IMG/VR virus record: IMGVR_UViG_3300046170_000478
Span: 30,028-94,027 of that record
Strand: one strand, 5' to 3'
From: a virus
DNA length: 64,000 nucleotides
Shown here: piece by piece, positions 43,230-51,394 of the stretch
Layout: the number at the start of each line of letters is the position of its first letter
Position numbering within the stretch: the stretch's first letter is position 1
The notes under the pieces: generated by a model
What the model saw: only the letters and a program-made list of their open reading frames with translations
Databases searched by the model: none
What the model was told of the DNA's origin: nothing
Translations under genes and position numbers: made by a program

Positions 43230-44264
43230 ATGAAAAAAATAATTATTACAGGTGTGACAGGTCAAGATGGTAGTTTTATGACTGACTATCTTTTGGAGAA
43301 TACAGAGCATACTATTATTGCGGGAGTACGCCGTCTTAGTGTCAAAAACCACGAGAATATTTCTCATCTTAAGGATAATGCTAGATTTAAATTAATTGAT
43401 CTTGATGTTGCAGACCAAGCAAATACAGATCTTGTGATTGCAGAAGAGAAGCCAGATTATTTTATTAACTTTGCTGCTAATTCTTTTGTCGGGGTTAGCT
43501 GGAAGATGCCAGTCAATCACATGGAAACGAATACAATGGCTGTTTTATACCAGTTGGAAGCTATAAGGAAGCATTGCCCTAATTGTCGTTATTATAATGC
43601 TGGCTCCTCAGAAGAGTTTGGGGACGTTTTATATTCTCCCCAGTCAGAACTTCATCCTCTGCGCCCAAGAAGCCCATATGGGGTTTCTAAGGCTAGCGCG
43701 AGGCATATGGTGAAAGTCTGGAGAGACTCTTACGACTTGTTTGCTGTACAGGGCTGGTTATTTAACCATGAAGGGACTCGTCGTGGTGAAGAGTTTGTCA
43801 CTCGTAAGATCACAAAAAATGTAGCTCGCATTAAAAAAGAGTATATTTTAAATGATTTTAAACCTCTTGAGTTAGGGAATATCGATGCAAAAAGAGATTG
43901 GAGTGATTCCGAGGACTTTGTAGAAGGCATTTGGCTAATGCTGAATCAAGAAGAGCCTAAGGAATATGTTCTATCCTCTAATGAAACTCATACTATTAGA
44001 GAGTTCGTAGAACAAGCGTTTAACTTCGCTGGATTCGCTGTAGAAGAGTGCAAGTGGGTTGGAAAGGGTGTGGAGGAAAAATATTTACATGAAGGTCGGA
44101 CCCTAATGAAAATTAATCCAGATTTCTATCGACCCGCTGAAGTAGAAGTTCTTTGGGGGGATTCTTCTGAGGCTAGAAGACACTTGGGTTGGAAGCCCAA
44201 AACAGACTTTATTGGTCTCGTAAGAAAAATGGTTGACAATGATTTGAAGTTGAGTATGGTTTAA
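43230..44264 (+). CDS. gmd: GDP-mannose 4,6-dehydratase
   Basis: A 344-residue extended short-chain dehydrogenase. The NADP site G-V-T-G-Q-D-G lies at 8-14; the catalytic G-S-S-E-E-F-G region is near 128 and Y-G-V-S-K-A-S near 149-155 gives the Tyr/Lys pair. R-R-G-E-E-F-V-T-R-K near 185-195 matches Gmd substrate-loop residues. It converts GDP-D-mannose to GDP-4-keto-6-deoxymannose, precursor of fucose, rhamnose and perosamine. No second-step enzyme is visible here, so the host or another phage gene must finish the sugar. Confidence 0.88.
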   Translation: MKKIIITGVTGQDGSFMTDYLLENTEHTIIAGVRRLSVKNHENISHLKDNARFKLIDLDVADQANTDLVIAEEKPDYFINFAANSFVGVSWKMPVNHMETNTMAVLYQLEAIRKHCPNCRYYNAGSSEEFGDVLYSPQSELHPLRPRSPYGVSKASARHMVKVWRDSYDLFAVQGWLFNHEGTRRGEEFVTRKITKNVARIKKEYILNDFKPLELGNIDAKRDWSDSEDFVEGIWLMLNQEEPKEYVLSSNETHTIREFVEQAFNFAGFAVEECKWVGKGVEEKYLHEGRTLMKINPDFYRPAEVEVLWGDSSEARRHLGWKPKTDFIGLVRKMVDNDLKLSMV

Positions 44265-44267
44265 TCC

Positions 44268-44711
44268 ATGCCTAGAGGTAAAAAGACCTGTCCTTTATGT
44301 AGTGTCCTAGTTGGAGCTAGAGCAGTCTCATGTGAATGTGGTTACATATTTAAGCCTACCAAGAAGAAGGCTCCGAAACCTTTTTTTAAAGATCGGAGAG
44401 ACTTTGTGAAAAGAATGTTGGGTGGCTCTAAGGCTACAGATTGGCGCATGGAGATGCATGCAGCAACGACAGTCTTTAATCAATTTAATAACGATCTAGA
44501 TTTTTTAGAGAAGGTGAAACCGCCGTTTGTATTTAAAAATACAATAAAATACTTTTTAACTAGAGAAGGCAAGGAGTATTTACTTAAGAAACATAAGGAA
44601 TTTTATTATAAGCCTCCAGATAAGGATAAATTTATTGACACGAAGGAGAAAGCGGGAGAAGATATCTTAGAGACGAAGAAGAAAACCTTAAAAGATTTTT
44701 TAAATGAGTAA
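44268..44711 (+). CDS. Small zinc-ribbon protein
   Basis: A 147-residue basic protein. C-P-L-C near residue 8-11 and C-E-C-G-Y near 24-28 form a four-Cys zinc ribbon; the rest is Lys-rich and helical. It begins 3 nt after gmd and overlaps the recombinase gene, so it belongs to the replication block. A DNA-binding or replication-accessory role is a guess. Confidence 0.6.
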   Translation: MPRGKKTCPLCSVLVGARAVSCECGYIFKPTKKKAPKPFFKDRRDFVKRMLGGSKATDWRMEMHAATTVFNQFNNDLDFLEKVKPPFVFKNTIKYFLTREGKEYLLKKHKEFYYKPPDKDKFIDTKEKAGEDILETKKKTLKDFLNE

Positions 44712-45843
44712 AAAGAAGAGCAAGAACTTAAATAGTTCAAAGGAATATACAGAAGCATACTTTAAGTCAAACCAAGAGTATCACCTTAATTTTGAAGAAG
44801 CTGCTGAGCAATATCTTGTGTCTAGCGGTTCTATGATTCTAGATAAGGTCTTGGGTGGAGGTCTTGGTTCGGGCTTGCATAGATTTATTGGAGCTAACGA
44901 GGGAGGGAAAACTAACGAAGCATTACATGTAATGCATAATATGATGAAGAGCGTGAAAAACTCAAAGGGGCTTTTTGTCATGGCCGAGGGTCGCCTCAGT
45001 GAAGACGTAAGAAATAGAGCAGGAATTAAATTTGTTAACAATCCAGAAGATTGGGTAACTGGAACTTGCTTGGTATGGGAGTGTAATATTACAGATACTG
45101 TGGTAGATTTTTTGAGGGGGTTATTGAAGAATAACCATGATCAAGAAAAGTTTTGTATCATAATCGATAGTATGGATGGTCTAATAAGCAAAGAAGATCT
45201 AGAAAAAAGCTCTTCTGACGCGAGAAAGGTCGCAGGAGGAGCATTGATGTGTTCTGATTTTTTAAGACGAGTTAGCTTAGGAATGAGTAAATTCGGGCAT
45301 ATGTGCATTATGATTTCTCAAGTTCGTAGCTCGATTAATGTTAGCCAATACGCTAAAGCAGATCCCAATAACCAAACGAACAGTAGTGGAGGAAATGCTA
45401 TTCTCCATTATCCAGATTGGATTCTCCAATTTTTGAAGCAAAACAAGTCTGACAAGATTTTAGAAAAACCTAATGAGCAGATAACTCCAGATAACAAGAT
45501 TTATGGACATCTTGCTAAGGTCGCTATTTTGAAATCAACAAATGAATCTACAGGTCAAGTAGTTAGTTACCCGATTAAACATGGACGAATGAACGGTAAA
45601 TCCATTTGGATAGAAAGGGAGATTGTAGAGATGTTACTTATGTGGGGTTATTTAGAAAAAGCTGGAGCTTGGATCAAGCTTGATGAAGAGCTGAAGGGAT
45701 ATCTTACTAGTAAAAAAATCGATTTCAAAGAGTCTTATCAGGGTAGCCGTGCGTTCTACGAGTTTTTAGAAAATGACGAAAAGGTGACTTCTTTGTTGTC
45801 GGAGTTTGTGAGAGATAATATTTTAAATAAAAAATTAGTATGA
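44704..45843 (+). CDS. RecA/UvsX-like recombinase
   Basis: A 379-residue protein. Walker A G-A-N-E-G-G-K-T lies at about 62-70 and Walker B I-I-I-D-S-M-D near 151; downstream I-S-Q-V-R-S-S-I near 199 is the L1-side motif of RecA proteins and the N-S-S-G-G-N-A-I region is the L2 loop. The layout is that of phage recombinases that pair homologous DNA and drive recombination-dependent replication. It precedes a Vsr-like nuclease, helicase and primase. It lacks the bacterial RecA C-terminal acidic tail. Confidence 0.85.
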   Translation: MSKKKSKNLNSSKEYTEAYFKSNQEYHLNFEEAAEQYLVSSGSMILDKVLGGGLGSGLHRFIGANEGGKTNEALHVMHNMMKSVKNSKGLFVMAEGRLSEDVRNRAGIKFVNNPEDWVTGTCLVWECNITDTVVDFLRGLLKNNHDQEKFCIIIDSMDGLISKEDLEKSSSDARKVAGGALMCSDFLRRVSLGMSKFGHMCIMISQVRSSINVSQYAKADPNNQTNSSGGNAILHYPDWILQFLKQNKSDKILEKPNEQITPDNKIYGHLAKVAILKSTNESTGQVVSYPIKHGRMNGKSIWIEREIVEMLLMWGYLEKAGAWIKLDEELKGYLTSKKIDFKESYQGSRAFYEFLENDEKVTSLLSEFVRDNILNKKLV

Positions 45844-46256
45844 CTTTTTTGTGTGCAAATGGTAGAGAGAAAAAAGTTAAAAATATCACTAAGTATCTGA
45901 TCGATTGGGATTCAGAGTGTAGGAGCGGTATACAAAAAAACGTAAAAAATAATATTAAACCATACTGGTTTGCAGATGTTGTTTTTGAAGAATTCCCTGT
46001 CGCAGGGACAAGAATGACTCTTGATTTTTTCAATGCCACTCAAAATATTGCGATTGAGGTTGATGGAAACCAACACTACAAGTATAACAAATTTTTTCAT
46101 TCTAATTCAAGGCAGAATTTCCTTCGTCAATTAAAAAGAGATGAGAATAAGGAATATTTTTGTGAGATTAATAATATAAAATTAATTAGAGTTCTAGAAT
46201 CAGAAATATTGGATTCTGAAGATTACCCAAATAATTTAATAAAACTTTTGAAATGA
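45840..46256 (+). CDS. Vsr/DUF559-like PD-(D/E)XK nuclease
   Basis: A 138-residue protein. L-D-F near residue 60 and I-A-I-E-V-D-G-N-Q-H near 70-79 are the catalytic core strands of Vsr/DUF559-type nucleases; R-D-E-N-K-E-Y-F near 102 and I-K-L-I-R-V follow in the right order. Such enzymes nick mismatched or foreign DNA; here between recombinase and helicase a repair or recombination role is plausible. ATGA overlaps join it to both neighbours. Confidence 0.7.
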   Translation: MTFLCANGREKKVKNITKYLIDWDSECRSGIQKNVKNNIKPYWFADVVFEEFPVAGTRMTLDFFNATQNIAIEVDGNQHYKYNKFFHSNSRQNFLRQLKRDENKEYFCEINNIKLIRVLESEILDSEDYPNNLIKLLK

Positions 46257-46486
46257 GCTACCTTGAAGAAGACCCTGCAAATAATATCCCTCAATCTTTA
46301 CTAGATAAGATTTATGACTCTACTGGATCTGTAAATGGCGGGAATAGGGGGTTTATGTTAATTTACGTCAATAAAGACGGATGCCCAACAGTTACTACTA
46401 AAACAGAAAATCCTTGTGTAGACATGGCTCTTAGCAAGTTGATAGAGATAGCCATGACAAAAAAAGACGACGATATTTCCATATGA
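46253..46486 (+). CDS. Small protein between nuclease and helicase
   Basis: A 77-residue protein with no recognised domain. It has an N-terminal helix (S-Y-L-E-E-D-P), a strand pair with F-M-L-I-Y-V-N-K-D-G and a C-terminal helix. It overlaps both neighbours by ATGA, so it should be co-translated with the helicase and could be an accessory subunit. Confidence 0.55.
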   Translation: MSYLEEDPANNIPQSLLDKIYDSTGSVNGGNRGFMLIYVNKDGCPTVTTKTENPCVDMALSKLIEIAMTKKDDDISI

Positions 46487-48009
46487 TCCATTCATTTGAT
46501 TTAGAGAAGAAAGTTTTAAGTGGTGTTCTCCAACACCAGCATAAGTGGGAAGAGATCTCTAGTTTTTTAAACGAGAGGGATTTCTATTCTGATGATTCCA
46601 AGGTTAATGTATCAATATTTAAGCTCCTTAAAAACGCCTTAAATAATGCGGAGAATATAGATGAAACAATTTTAGTTCAAAGGATTCATCAATTGAAAGC
46701 AACATTCCCTGATAGCGTTGATGTTGCAGAATACATCTATTCACTAGCCTTCTACAAGATAACAGAAAATATATTCTTAAGTTCTGTCAGGGAACTGAAA
46801 AAGTTTACAGCACGTAGAGAGATCTATAACAGCTGTAAAAACGTGGCTGATTTCGTTAAAAAGGCGGACCCAAACCTTAAATATGGAGATATTGTCGAGC
46901 AATCTGATCAGATCTATAATCAGAATATAAAGGATTTTGAAATGACAGAGGCTGGACCAGTCAATTTGTTTGATATGATGGAAGAGCTTGTTGAGGATAG
47001 AGGGAATAATCCCGTTGAAGATTTTGGGATGCTTGGTCCTCACCCAAGGGTCAATGATATGTACGGGTCACTATTACTAGCGGGGAATATTTCTGTGATT
47101 GTAGCTAGGTCTGGAGTCGGCAAGACTAACTTTTGCATGGATTACACAACAAAAGTTTCTGCTGAGCATGGTGTTCCAGTTCTCCACTTTGATAATGGAG
47201 AGATGAGTGAAGATGAATTGATTTTCAGGCAGTGCTCTGCAATGACAGGTATACCTGTATGGCTATTACAAACAGGCAAGTGGAGGACAACAGCTTATAA
47301 AGACTGGAGTGTAGAAGAGGTTGTTGAAAAAGTAAGATCTGCTTGGGGGAAGATAAAGGACATGGAATTTTATTATGAAAATGTCGCAGGATTATCCCCT
47401 GATGAAATGTGTTCTTTATTGAAGAGGTTTTATTTCTCAAAAATAGGAAGAGGGAACCGCTTAATATTTAGTTTTGATTATATTAAGAGCGATTTTGGAA
47501 GTATTGGAAAGGTAGATGGTTGGCAGCAAGTCTCCTATTTGGTCCATAAATTCAAACAGACAATTCATAGAGACTTATCTTTTGATGGGAAGCCATGTGT
47601 TTCTATGTTGACTTCGGTTCAGTCTAATAGACTCGGTATTACAAATAATAGAAATGCTGGAGCAATTGTTGATGATGAGAGCGTAGTTTCTCTTTCAGAT
47701 GGAATCACCCAGTTCTGCTCTCATTTGTTTTTACTGAGGAGAAAGGTTGCAGAGGAGATCCATGATGAAGGGTCTAATTTCGGCACTCATAAGCTTATTA
47801 ATTTGAAGGCAAGACACTTGGGGAGAGATGCTTTGAGGGCCATTCATCCTGTAGAGATGCCTGATGGCACGAAGAGGCAGAATTTTGTTAACTTAAAGTT
47901 AGAAAATTTTAGGATTGATGAATGCGGCGACTTACAAGATATTGTAGATTCTTTTAATGGAGAAGGAATTGAAGTTCGCCAAAATGATCTGGAACAAATA
48001 CCAATGTGA
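46483..48009 (+). CDS. dnaB: DnaB-like replicative helicase
   Basis: A 508-residue protein. Residues 1-100 look like the DnaB N-terminal helical domain. The RecA-type motor follows with Walker A A-R-S-G-V-G-K-T near 208-215, V-L-H-F-D-N-G-E-M near 233-241 in the place of the DnaB Glu strand, and a Walker B-like strand near 327 (F-S-F-D-Y-I). It unwinds duplex DNA ahead of the polymerase and is followed immediately by the primase gene, as expected for a primosome pair. Confidence 0.85.
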   Translation: MIHSFDLEKKVLSGVLQHQHKWEEISSFLNERDFYSDDSKVNVSIFKLLKNALNNAENIDETILVQRIHQLKATFPDSVDVAEYIYSLAFYKITENIFLSSVRELKKFTARREIYNSCKNVADFVKKADPNLKYGDIVEQSDQIYNQNIKDFEMTEAGPVNLFDMMEELVEDRGNNPVEDFGMLGPHPRVNDMYGSLLLAGNISVIVARSGVGKTNFCMDYTTKVSAEHGVPVLHFDNGEMSEDELIFRQCSAMTGIPVWLLQTGKWRTTAYKDWSVEEVVEKVRSAWGKIKDMEFYYENVAGLSPDEMCSLLKRFYFSKIGRGNRLIFSFDYIKSDFGSIGKVDGWQQVSYLVHKFKQTIHRDLSFDGKPCVSMLTSVQSNRLGITNNRNAGAIVDDESVVSLSDGITQFCSHLFLLRRKVAEEIHDEGSNFGTHKLINLKARHLGRDALRAIHPVEMPDGTKRQNFVNLKLENFRIDECGDLQDIVDSFNGEGIEVRQNDLEQIPM

Positions 48010-49055
48010 TGAACTATAAAGAGGTTCTTGAAAATCTTGGTTATCGACTGAAGGACCATGGTTCATATTGGAGGACGAATGCAGTTTATAGATCTGGAGA
48101 TAACTCTACTGCCCTTCAGATATATAAAGACACGGGAGTTTGGAAGGATTATGTTGAGGAATCTCAATTTATGCCGTTTGAGGCTCTACTAAAAAAGACT
48201 CTAAACACTAGTGACGATAAAGCAGTAAGTCATTATTTAAAAGATAATGGTGTAAGTATAGGGGCAAGGATTAAACAAAAGCATCTTTTGAAAGAGGAAA
48301 AGACATACCCAGAGCGAGCATTGACTAAGCTCGTTCCTCATTACGATTTTTACTTGGATAAGGGGATCAGCAGGAATACTTTAGAAGACTTTAAGTGTGG
48401 GTTGGCGATGTCTGGCAAAATGTATCAGAGAGTTATATTTCCGATCTTTAGAAAAGATGGACGTATACATGGGTTCTCTGGAAGAAAGGTTACACAGGAT
48501 GATAGGCCCAAATGGTTGCATATGGGGAAGTCTTCTAATTGGTTATTTCCATATTACAATATAGAGTCAGTTAGAGATGAGATAATACAGAAAGAATCAG
48601 TTCACATTGTAGAGTCTATAGGAGACTGTCTTTCTCTTTATGAGAAGGGGATAAAAAATGTTTTAGTCTCTTTCGGGCTGAATATATCTCCAACTTTCAT
48701 ATCAAGATTAGCTCTTTTGCCTATAAAAAAGATTTTTATATCATTTAATAATGACGAAAACTCTTCTGTTAATAGGGGTTTTGAGGGAGCAATCAAATCT
48801 GTATTTAAATTAGTAGAGTCAATAGACTTTGATAAAGTGTATTTCATGCCTCCAGAAGAAAATGATTTTGGAGAGATGAATGAAATCCAAATAGAAAAAT
48901 ACGCGACTGAGTGTTATAATAAACAACACCAAAACTCGATGTCTCAAGTTTTAAAGATTGCGAGAGACATGGATAAAAAGGGTGTTAACAAAAGTTTTTC
49001 CTCATCACTTAAAAAACTAATGAAGAAAAACGCATTTTATTATGGAGACTTTTGA
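48009..49055 (+). CDS. DNA primase without CHC2 zinc ligands
   Basis: A 348-residue primase with start ATG 48009 overlapping the helicase stop (TGATG). The N-terminal 60 residues keep the outline of a CHC2 zinc finger (Y-W-R-T-N-A-V-Y-R-S-G-D, then W-K-D-Y-V) but have none of its Cys or His ligands. The TOPRIM part has H-I-V-E-S-I-G-D-C near 199-207 and an S-F-N-N-D-E-N acidic loop near 243. It makes RNA primers for the polymerase encoded downstream. The DnaG-like middle domain is short. Confidence 0.75.
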   Translation: MNYKEVLENLGYRLKDHGSYWRTNAVYRSGDNSTALQIYKDTGVWKDYVEESQFMPFEALLKKTLNTSDDKAVSHYLKDNGVSIGARIKQKHLLKEEKTYPERALTKLVPHYDFYLDKGISRNTLEDFKCGLAMSGKMYQRVIFPIFRKDGRIHGFSGRKVTQDDRPKWLHMGKSSNWLFPYYNIESVRDEIIQKESVHIVESIGDCLSLYEKGIKNVLVSFGLNISPTFISRLALLPIKKIFISFNNDENSSVNRGFEGAIKSVFKLVESIDFDKVYFMPPEENDFGEMNEIQIEKYATECYNKQHQNSMSQVLKIARDMDKKGVNKSFSSSLKKLMKKNAFYYGDF

Positions 49056-50082
49056 TAATAAGCCCTTATCAGCATCACGGATTAAGACGTTACAGACATG
49101 TTCTTGGCAATATTGGTGCAAATACCACTTGAGACTTCCTGATAAGTCTAATCATGGTTCCTTGAGAGGTACAATATGCCATGCTATATTTGAAAATTTA
49201 GGAAATCCTAGGCATAAGAAGCATTACAAAGCAATCGTCAAGGCTCAAGATATAAATGTCAGCCATCCTATTAGAAGGATGGTAGAAGCTTATGCTAAAA
49301 AATATGAGATAGATGACTTTGAAAACATGGATCTTATCAACAGGATGACGGTTGAAGGTTTAAATTATGATTTTTTTGGGGATTCTGAGGGAAAGCCCAC
49401 TGAGTCCATTTCAGAAAAAGATTTTGATATTAAGGTCAATGATGGGGATAAAAATTATAGGATACTGGGTTTTATAGATAAGCTGTTTTTATTTAAACGT
49501 AAAAAGATGGCTGTTATCCGAGACTTCAAAACTTCAAAAAGCATTTTTGAAGGGAAGGAGTATAGCGATAATATGCAGGATTATATGTATTGTCTTGCGA
49601 TCAAGTATCTTTACCCAGAATACCTAAAGAGACGGATGGAATTTTTATTTCTTAAGTTTGATTTAAATGGAGAAGGTCTTTTGGAAATGGAGCCTCTAGA
49701 GGAGTTAGACTTAGAAGGATTTGAGTATTTTCTAACTGAGGTCCAACAGGTTATAAATAACTTTAGCGAAAAAGCTGGTAAAAGTGGCTTGGCTTGGGAG
49801 AAGGGGTACCCCAAAAAAGAAGAGGGTTTTGCTGGTAGAATTGTTTGCGGTAGAGCGGATTTTGCTGGGCAATTAAAAAAAGATGGCAGTCCGATGTGGC
49901 ACTGTCCATTCAAGTTTGCTAGAGATTATTATCACCTAGAGGATAGAGAGGGAAAATTTATCTCTTCAGCAGACAATAAGGAAGATTTACAAGAGCGCTT
50001 CAAAGAAGGGTTCAGAATTAAAAAATTAAAATATGCAGGATGCCCTGCTTTTTCATTTGACAAGCGAGTAGAACTCTTGTAA
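49042..50082 (+). CDS. RecB/Cas4-like PD-(D/E)XK exonuclease
   Basis: A 346-residue protein. H in R-G-T-I-C-H-A-I-F-E near 42-51, D in G-F-I-D-K-L near 142-147 and D-x-K in I-R-D-F-K-T-S-K near 160-165 form the RecB-type nuclease site. Several Cys (T-C-S-W-Q-Y-W-C near 15-22; another near the C-terminus) could hold an iron-sulfur cluster as in Cas4/AddB. It likely resects DNA ends for the recombinase. It overlaps the primase gene by 14 bases. Confidence 0.8.
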   Translation: METFDNKPLSASRIKTLQTCSWQYWCKYHLRLPDKSNHGSLRGTICHAIFENLGNPRHKKHYKAIVKAQDINVSHPIRRMVEAYAKKYEIDDFENMDLINRMTVEGLNYDFFGDSEGKPTESISEKDFDIKVNDGDKNYRILGFIDKLFLFKRKKMAVIRDFKTSKSIFEGKEYSDNMQDYMYCLAIKYLYPEYLKRRMEFLFLKFDLNGEGLLEMEPLEELDLEGFEYFLTEVQQVINNFSEKAGKSGLAWEKGYPKKEEGFAGRIVCGRADFAGQLKKDGSPMWHCPFKFARDYYHLEDREGKFISSADNKEDLQERFKEGFRIKKLKYAGCPAFSFDKRVELL

Positions 50083-50091
50083 TTTACAAGA

Positions 50092-50793
50092 GTGATACCG
50101 TTATTCAAAAGTAACTTCAGCATAGGAAGATCTCTCTTAAGAGTAGAGGATCTAGTAGATATTGCTCAATCAGGAGACATAAATAAAATGATTCTGGTAG
50201 AGGATAACTTCTACGGGTTTAGAGTCGTGAATAAAGCTTTCTTAGAAATCGGCATACCCATGATTTATGGAGTTAGATTACCTGTGGTACAATCTAGTTT
50301 TTATCTAGAAAAGCCAAGTAAATTAATTTTCTTCCCAAAGAATAACAAGGGAGTCTCAGTTGTGAGGAAATTATATACTAAGTGCTTTACTAGTGAAGGA
50401 GACTGTTTACATTTATCTGAGTTGGGGGACGCAGAGCTTGATGATGTTAGTATCGGAGTCCCGTTTTATGACTCTTATGTCTACAATAATATTTTTCACT
50501 TTGGTCTTTGCGAACTTTCCTTAAGTAATTATGATCATTTTTACATAGAAGAGTCAAACCAGCATCCATTTGATTTCCAAATTAGTTCTGCTTTAAAGAA
50601 GCTTCAGGTCAAAACAGAGAAGGCGAAAAGTATTTATTACAGAGATAAAGAAGACTTTGAGGCATTCCAAATGTACAAAGCTGTTTGCAGTAGAAAACAA
50701 GGCAGAGTGCCGACTTACAGTAACCCAAGATTGGACGACTTTTGTTCCAATGAATTTTCATACGAATCCTTTTTAGAACATGTTGCCAAGTAA
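50092..50793 (+). CDS. Degenerate PHP-domain subunit of DNA polymerase III
   Basis: A 233-residue protein starting at GTG. Its first 60 residues follow the PHP domain of DnaE/PolC (L-F-K-S-N-F-S-I-G-R-S where DnaE has H-L-H-T-x-Y-S; L-V-E-D-N-F-Y-G where DnaE has I-T-D-H; then G-I-P-M-I-Y-G for G-I-K-P-I-I-G). Metal-binding His residues are replaced, so it should be catalytically dead. It lies directly before the proofreading exonuclease and the catalytic core, which lacks a PHP domain, so it probably acts as a structural subunit. Confidence 0.65.
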   Translation: MIPLFKSNFSIGRSLLRVEDLVDIAQSGDINKMILVEDNFYGFRVVNKAFLEIGIPMIYGVRLPVVQSSFYLEKPSKLIFFPKNNKGVSVVRKLYTKCFTSEGDCLHLSELGDAELDDVSIGVPFYDSYVYNNIFHFGLCELSLSNYDHFYIEESNQHPFDFQISSALKKLQVKTEKAKSIYYRDKEDFEAFQMYKAVCSRKQGRVPTYSNPRLDDFCSNEFSYESFLEHVAK

Positions 50794-51394
50794 CCAAAAA
50801 TATCTAGTCTTTGATACAGAAACCGAAGGTTTAAATTTACATTCCTCCAAACCTTGGCAGTTATCTTGGATAATTTGTCAGGGAAACAAGGTTTTAGAAG
50901 AGCATGATGAATTCATCTCTCATAAAGAGCTTAACATCCCAAGTGCTGTAAAAGAAATGACAGGGTTCAACTGGGATCATTATAATAAAAAATCCAGATC
51001 TCTTTCAGAGGTTTGGTCTAAATTTGAAAGCTACTTATTTGACCCGCAATATATTGTGGTCGGGCAAAACTTACTTGGCTTTGATGTCTATATGGTAGCT
51101 CTCTTGCAGAGGATGTTAAGTCAAGAGCCTGATTACTCTTATTTACCTAGAATCTATGATACCAGAGCTTTAGGTAAAGCATATAGAGAGGAATTAGATA
51201 AGCCGAAGAGTGATATGTTGAGCTGGCAATACAAAATTATTAATGACCGAAGTCTTAAGGCGAAGGTCTCACAAAATCAGCTATTGAAATTTTTCGGTAT
51301 AGAGTTTGAGGAGGAAAAGCTCCATAATGCCATGTATGATATCAAGAAGTGTTATGAAATTTTCTTAAAATTAAAGAAACATATGAATTTATAA
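50780..51394 (+). CDS. DnaQ-like 3'-5' proofreading exonuclease
   Basis: A 204-residue DEDD exonuclease. Exo I is V-F-D-T-E-T-E with D12 and E14, Exo II G-Q-N-L-L-G-F-D near 94-101, and Exo III H-N-A-M-Y-D near 181-186 (DEDDh type). It sits between the PHP-like gene and the catalytic subunit, overlapping both (14 bases, then TAATG), so the polymerase core is made in one go. It gives the phage replicase its proofreading. Confidence 0.88.
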   Translation: MLPSNQKYLVFDTETEGLNLHSSKPWQLSWIICQGNKVLEEHDEFISHKELNIPSAVKEMTGFNWDHYNKKSRSLSEVWSKFESYLFDPQYIVVGQNLLGFDVYMVALLQRMLSQEPDYSYLPRIYDTRALGKAYREELDKPKSDMLSWQYKIINDRSLKAKVSQNQLLKFFGIEFEEEKLHNAMYDIKKCYEIFLKLKKHMNL

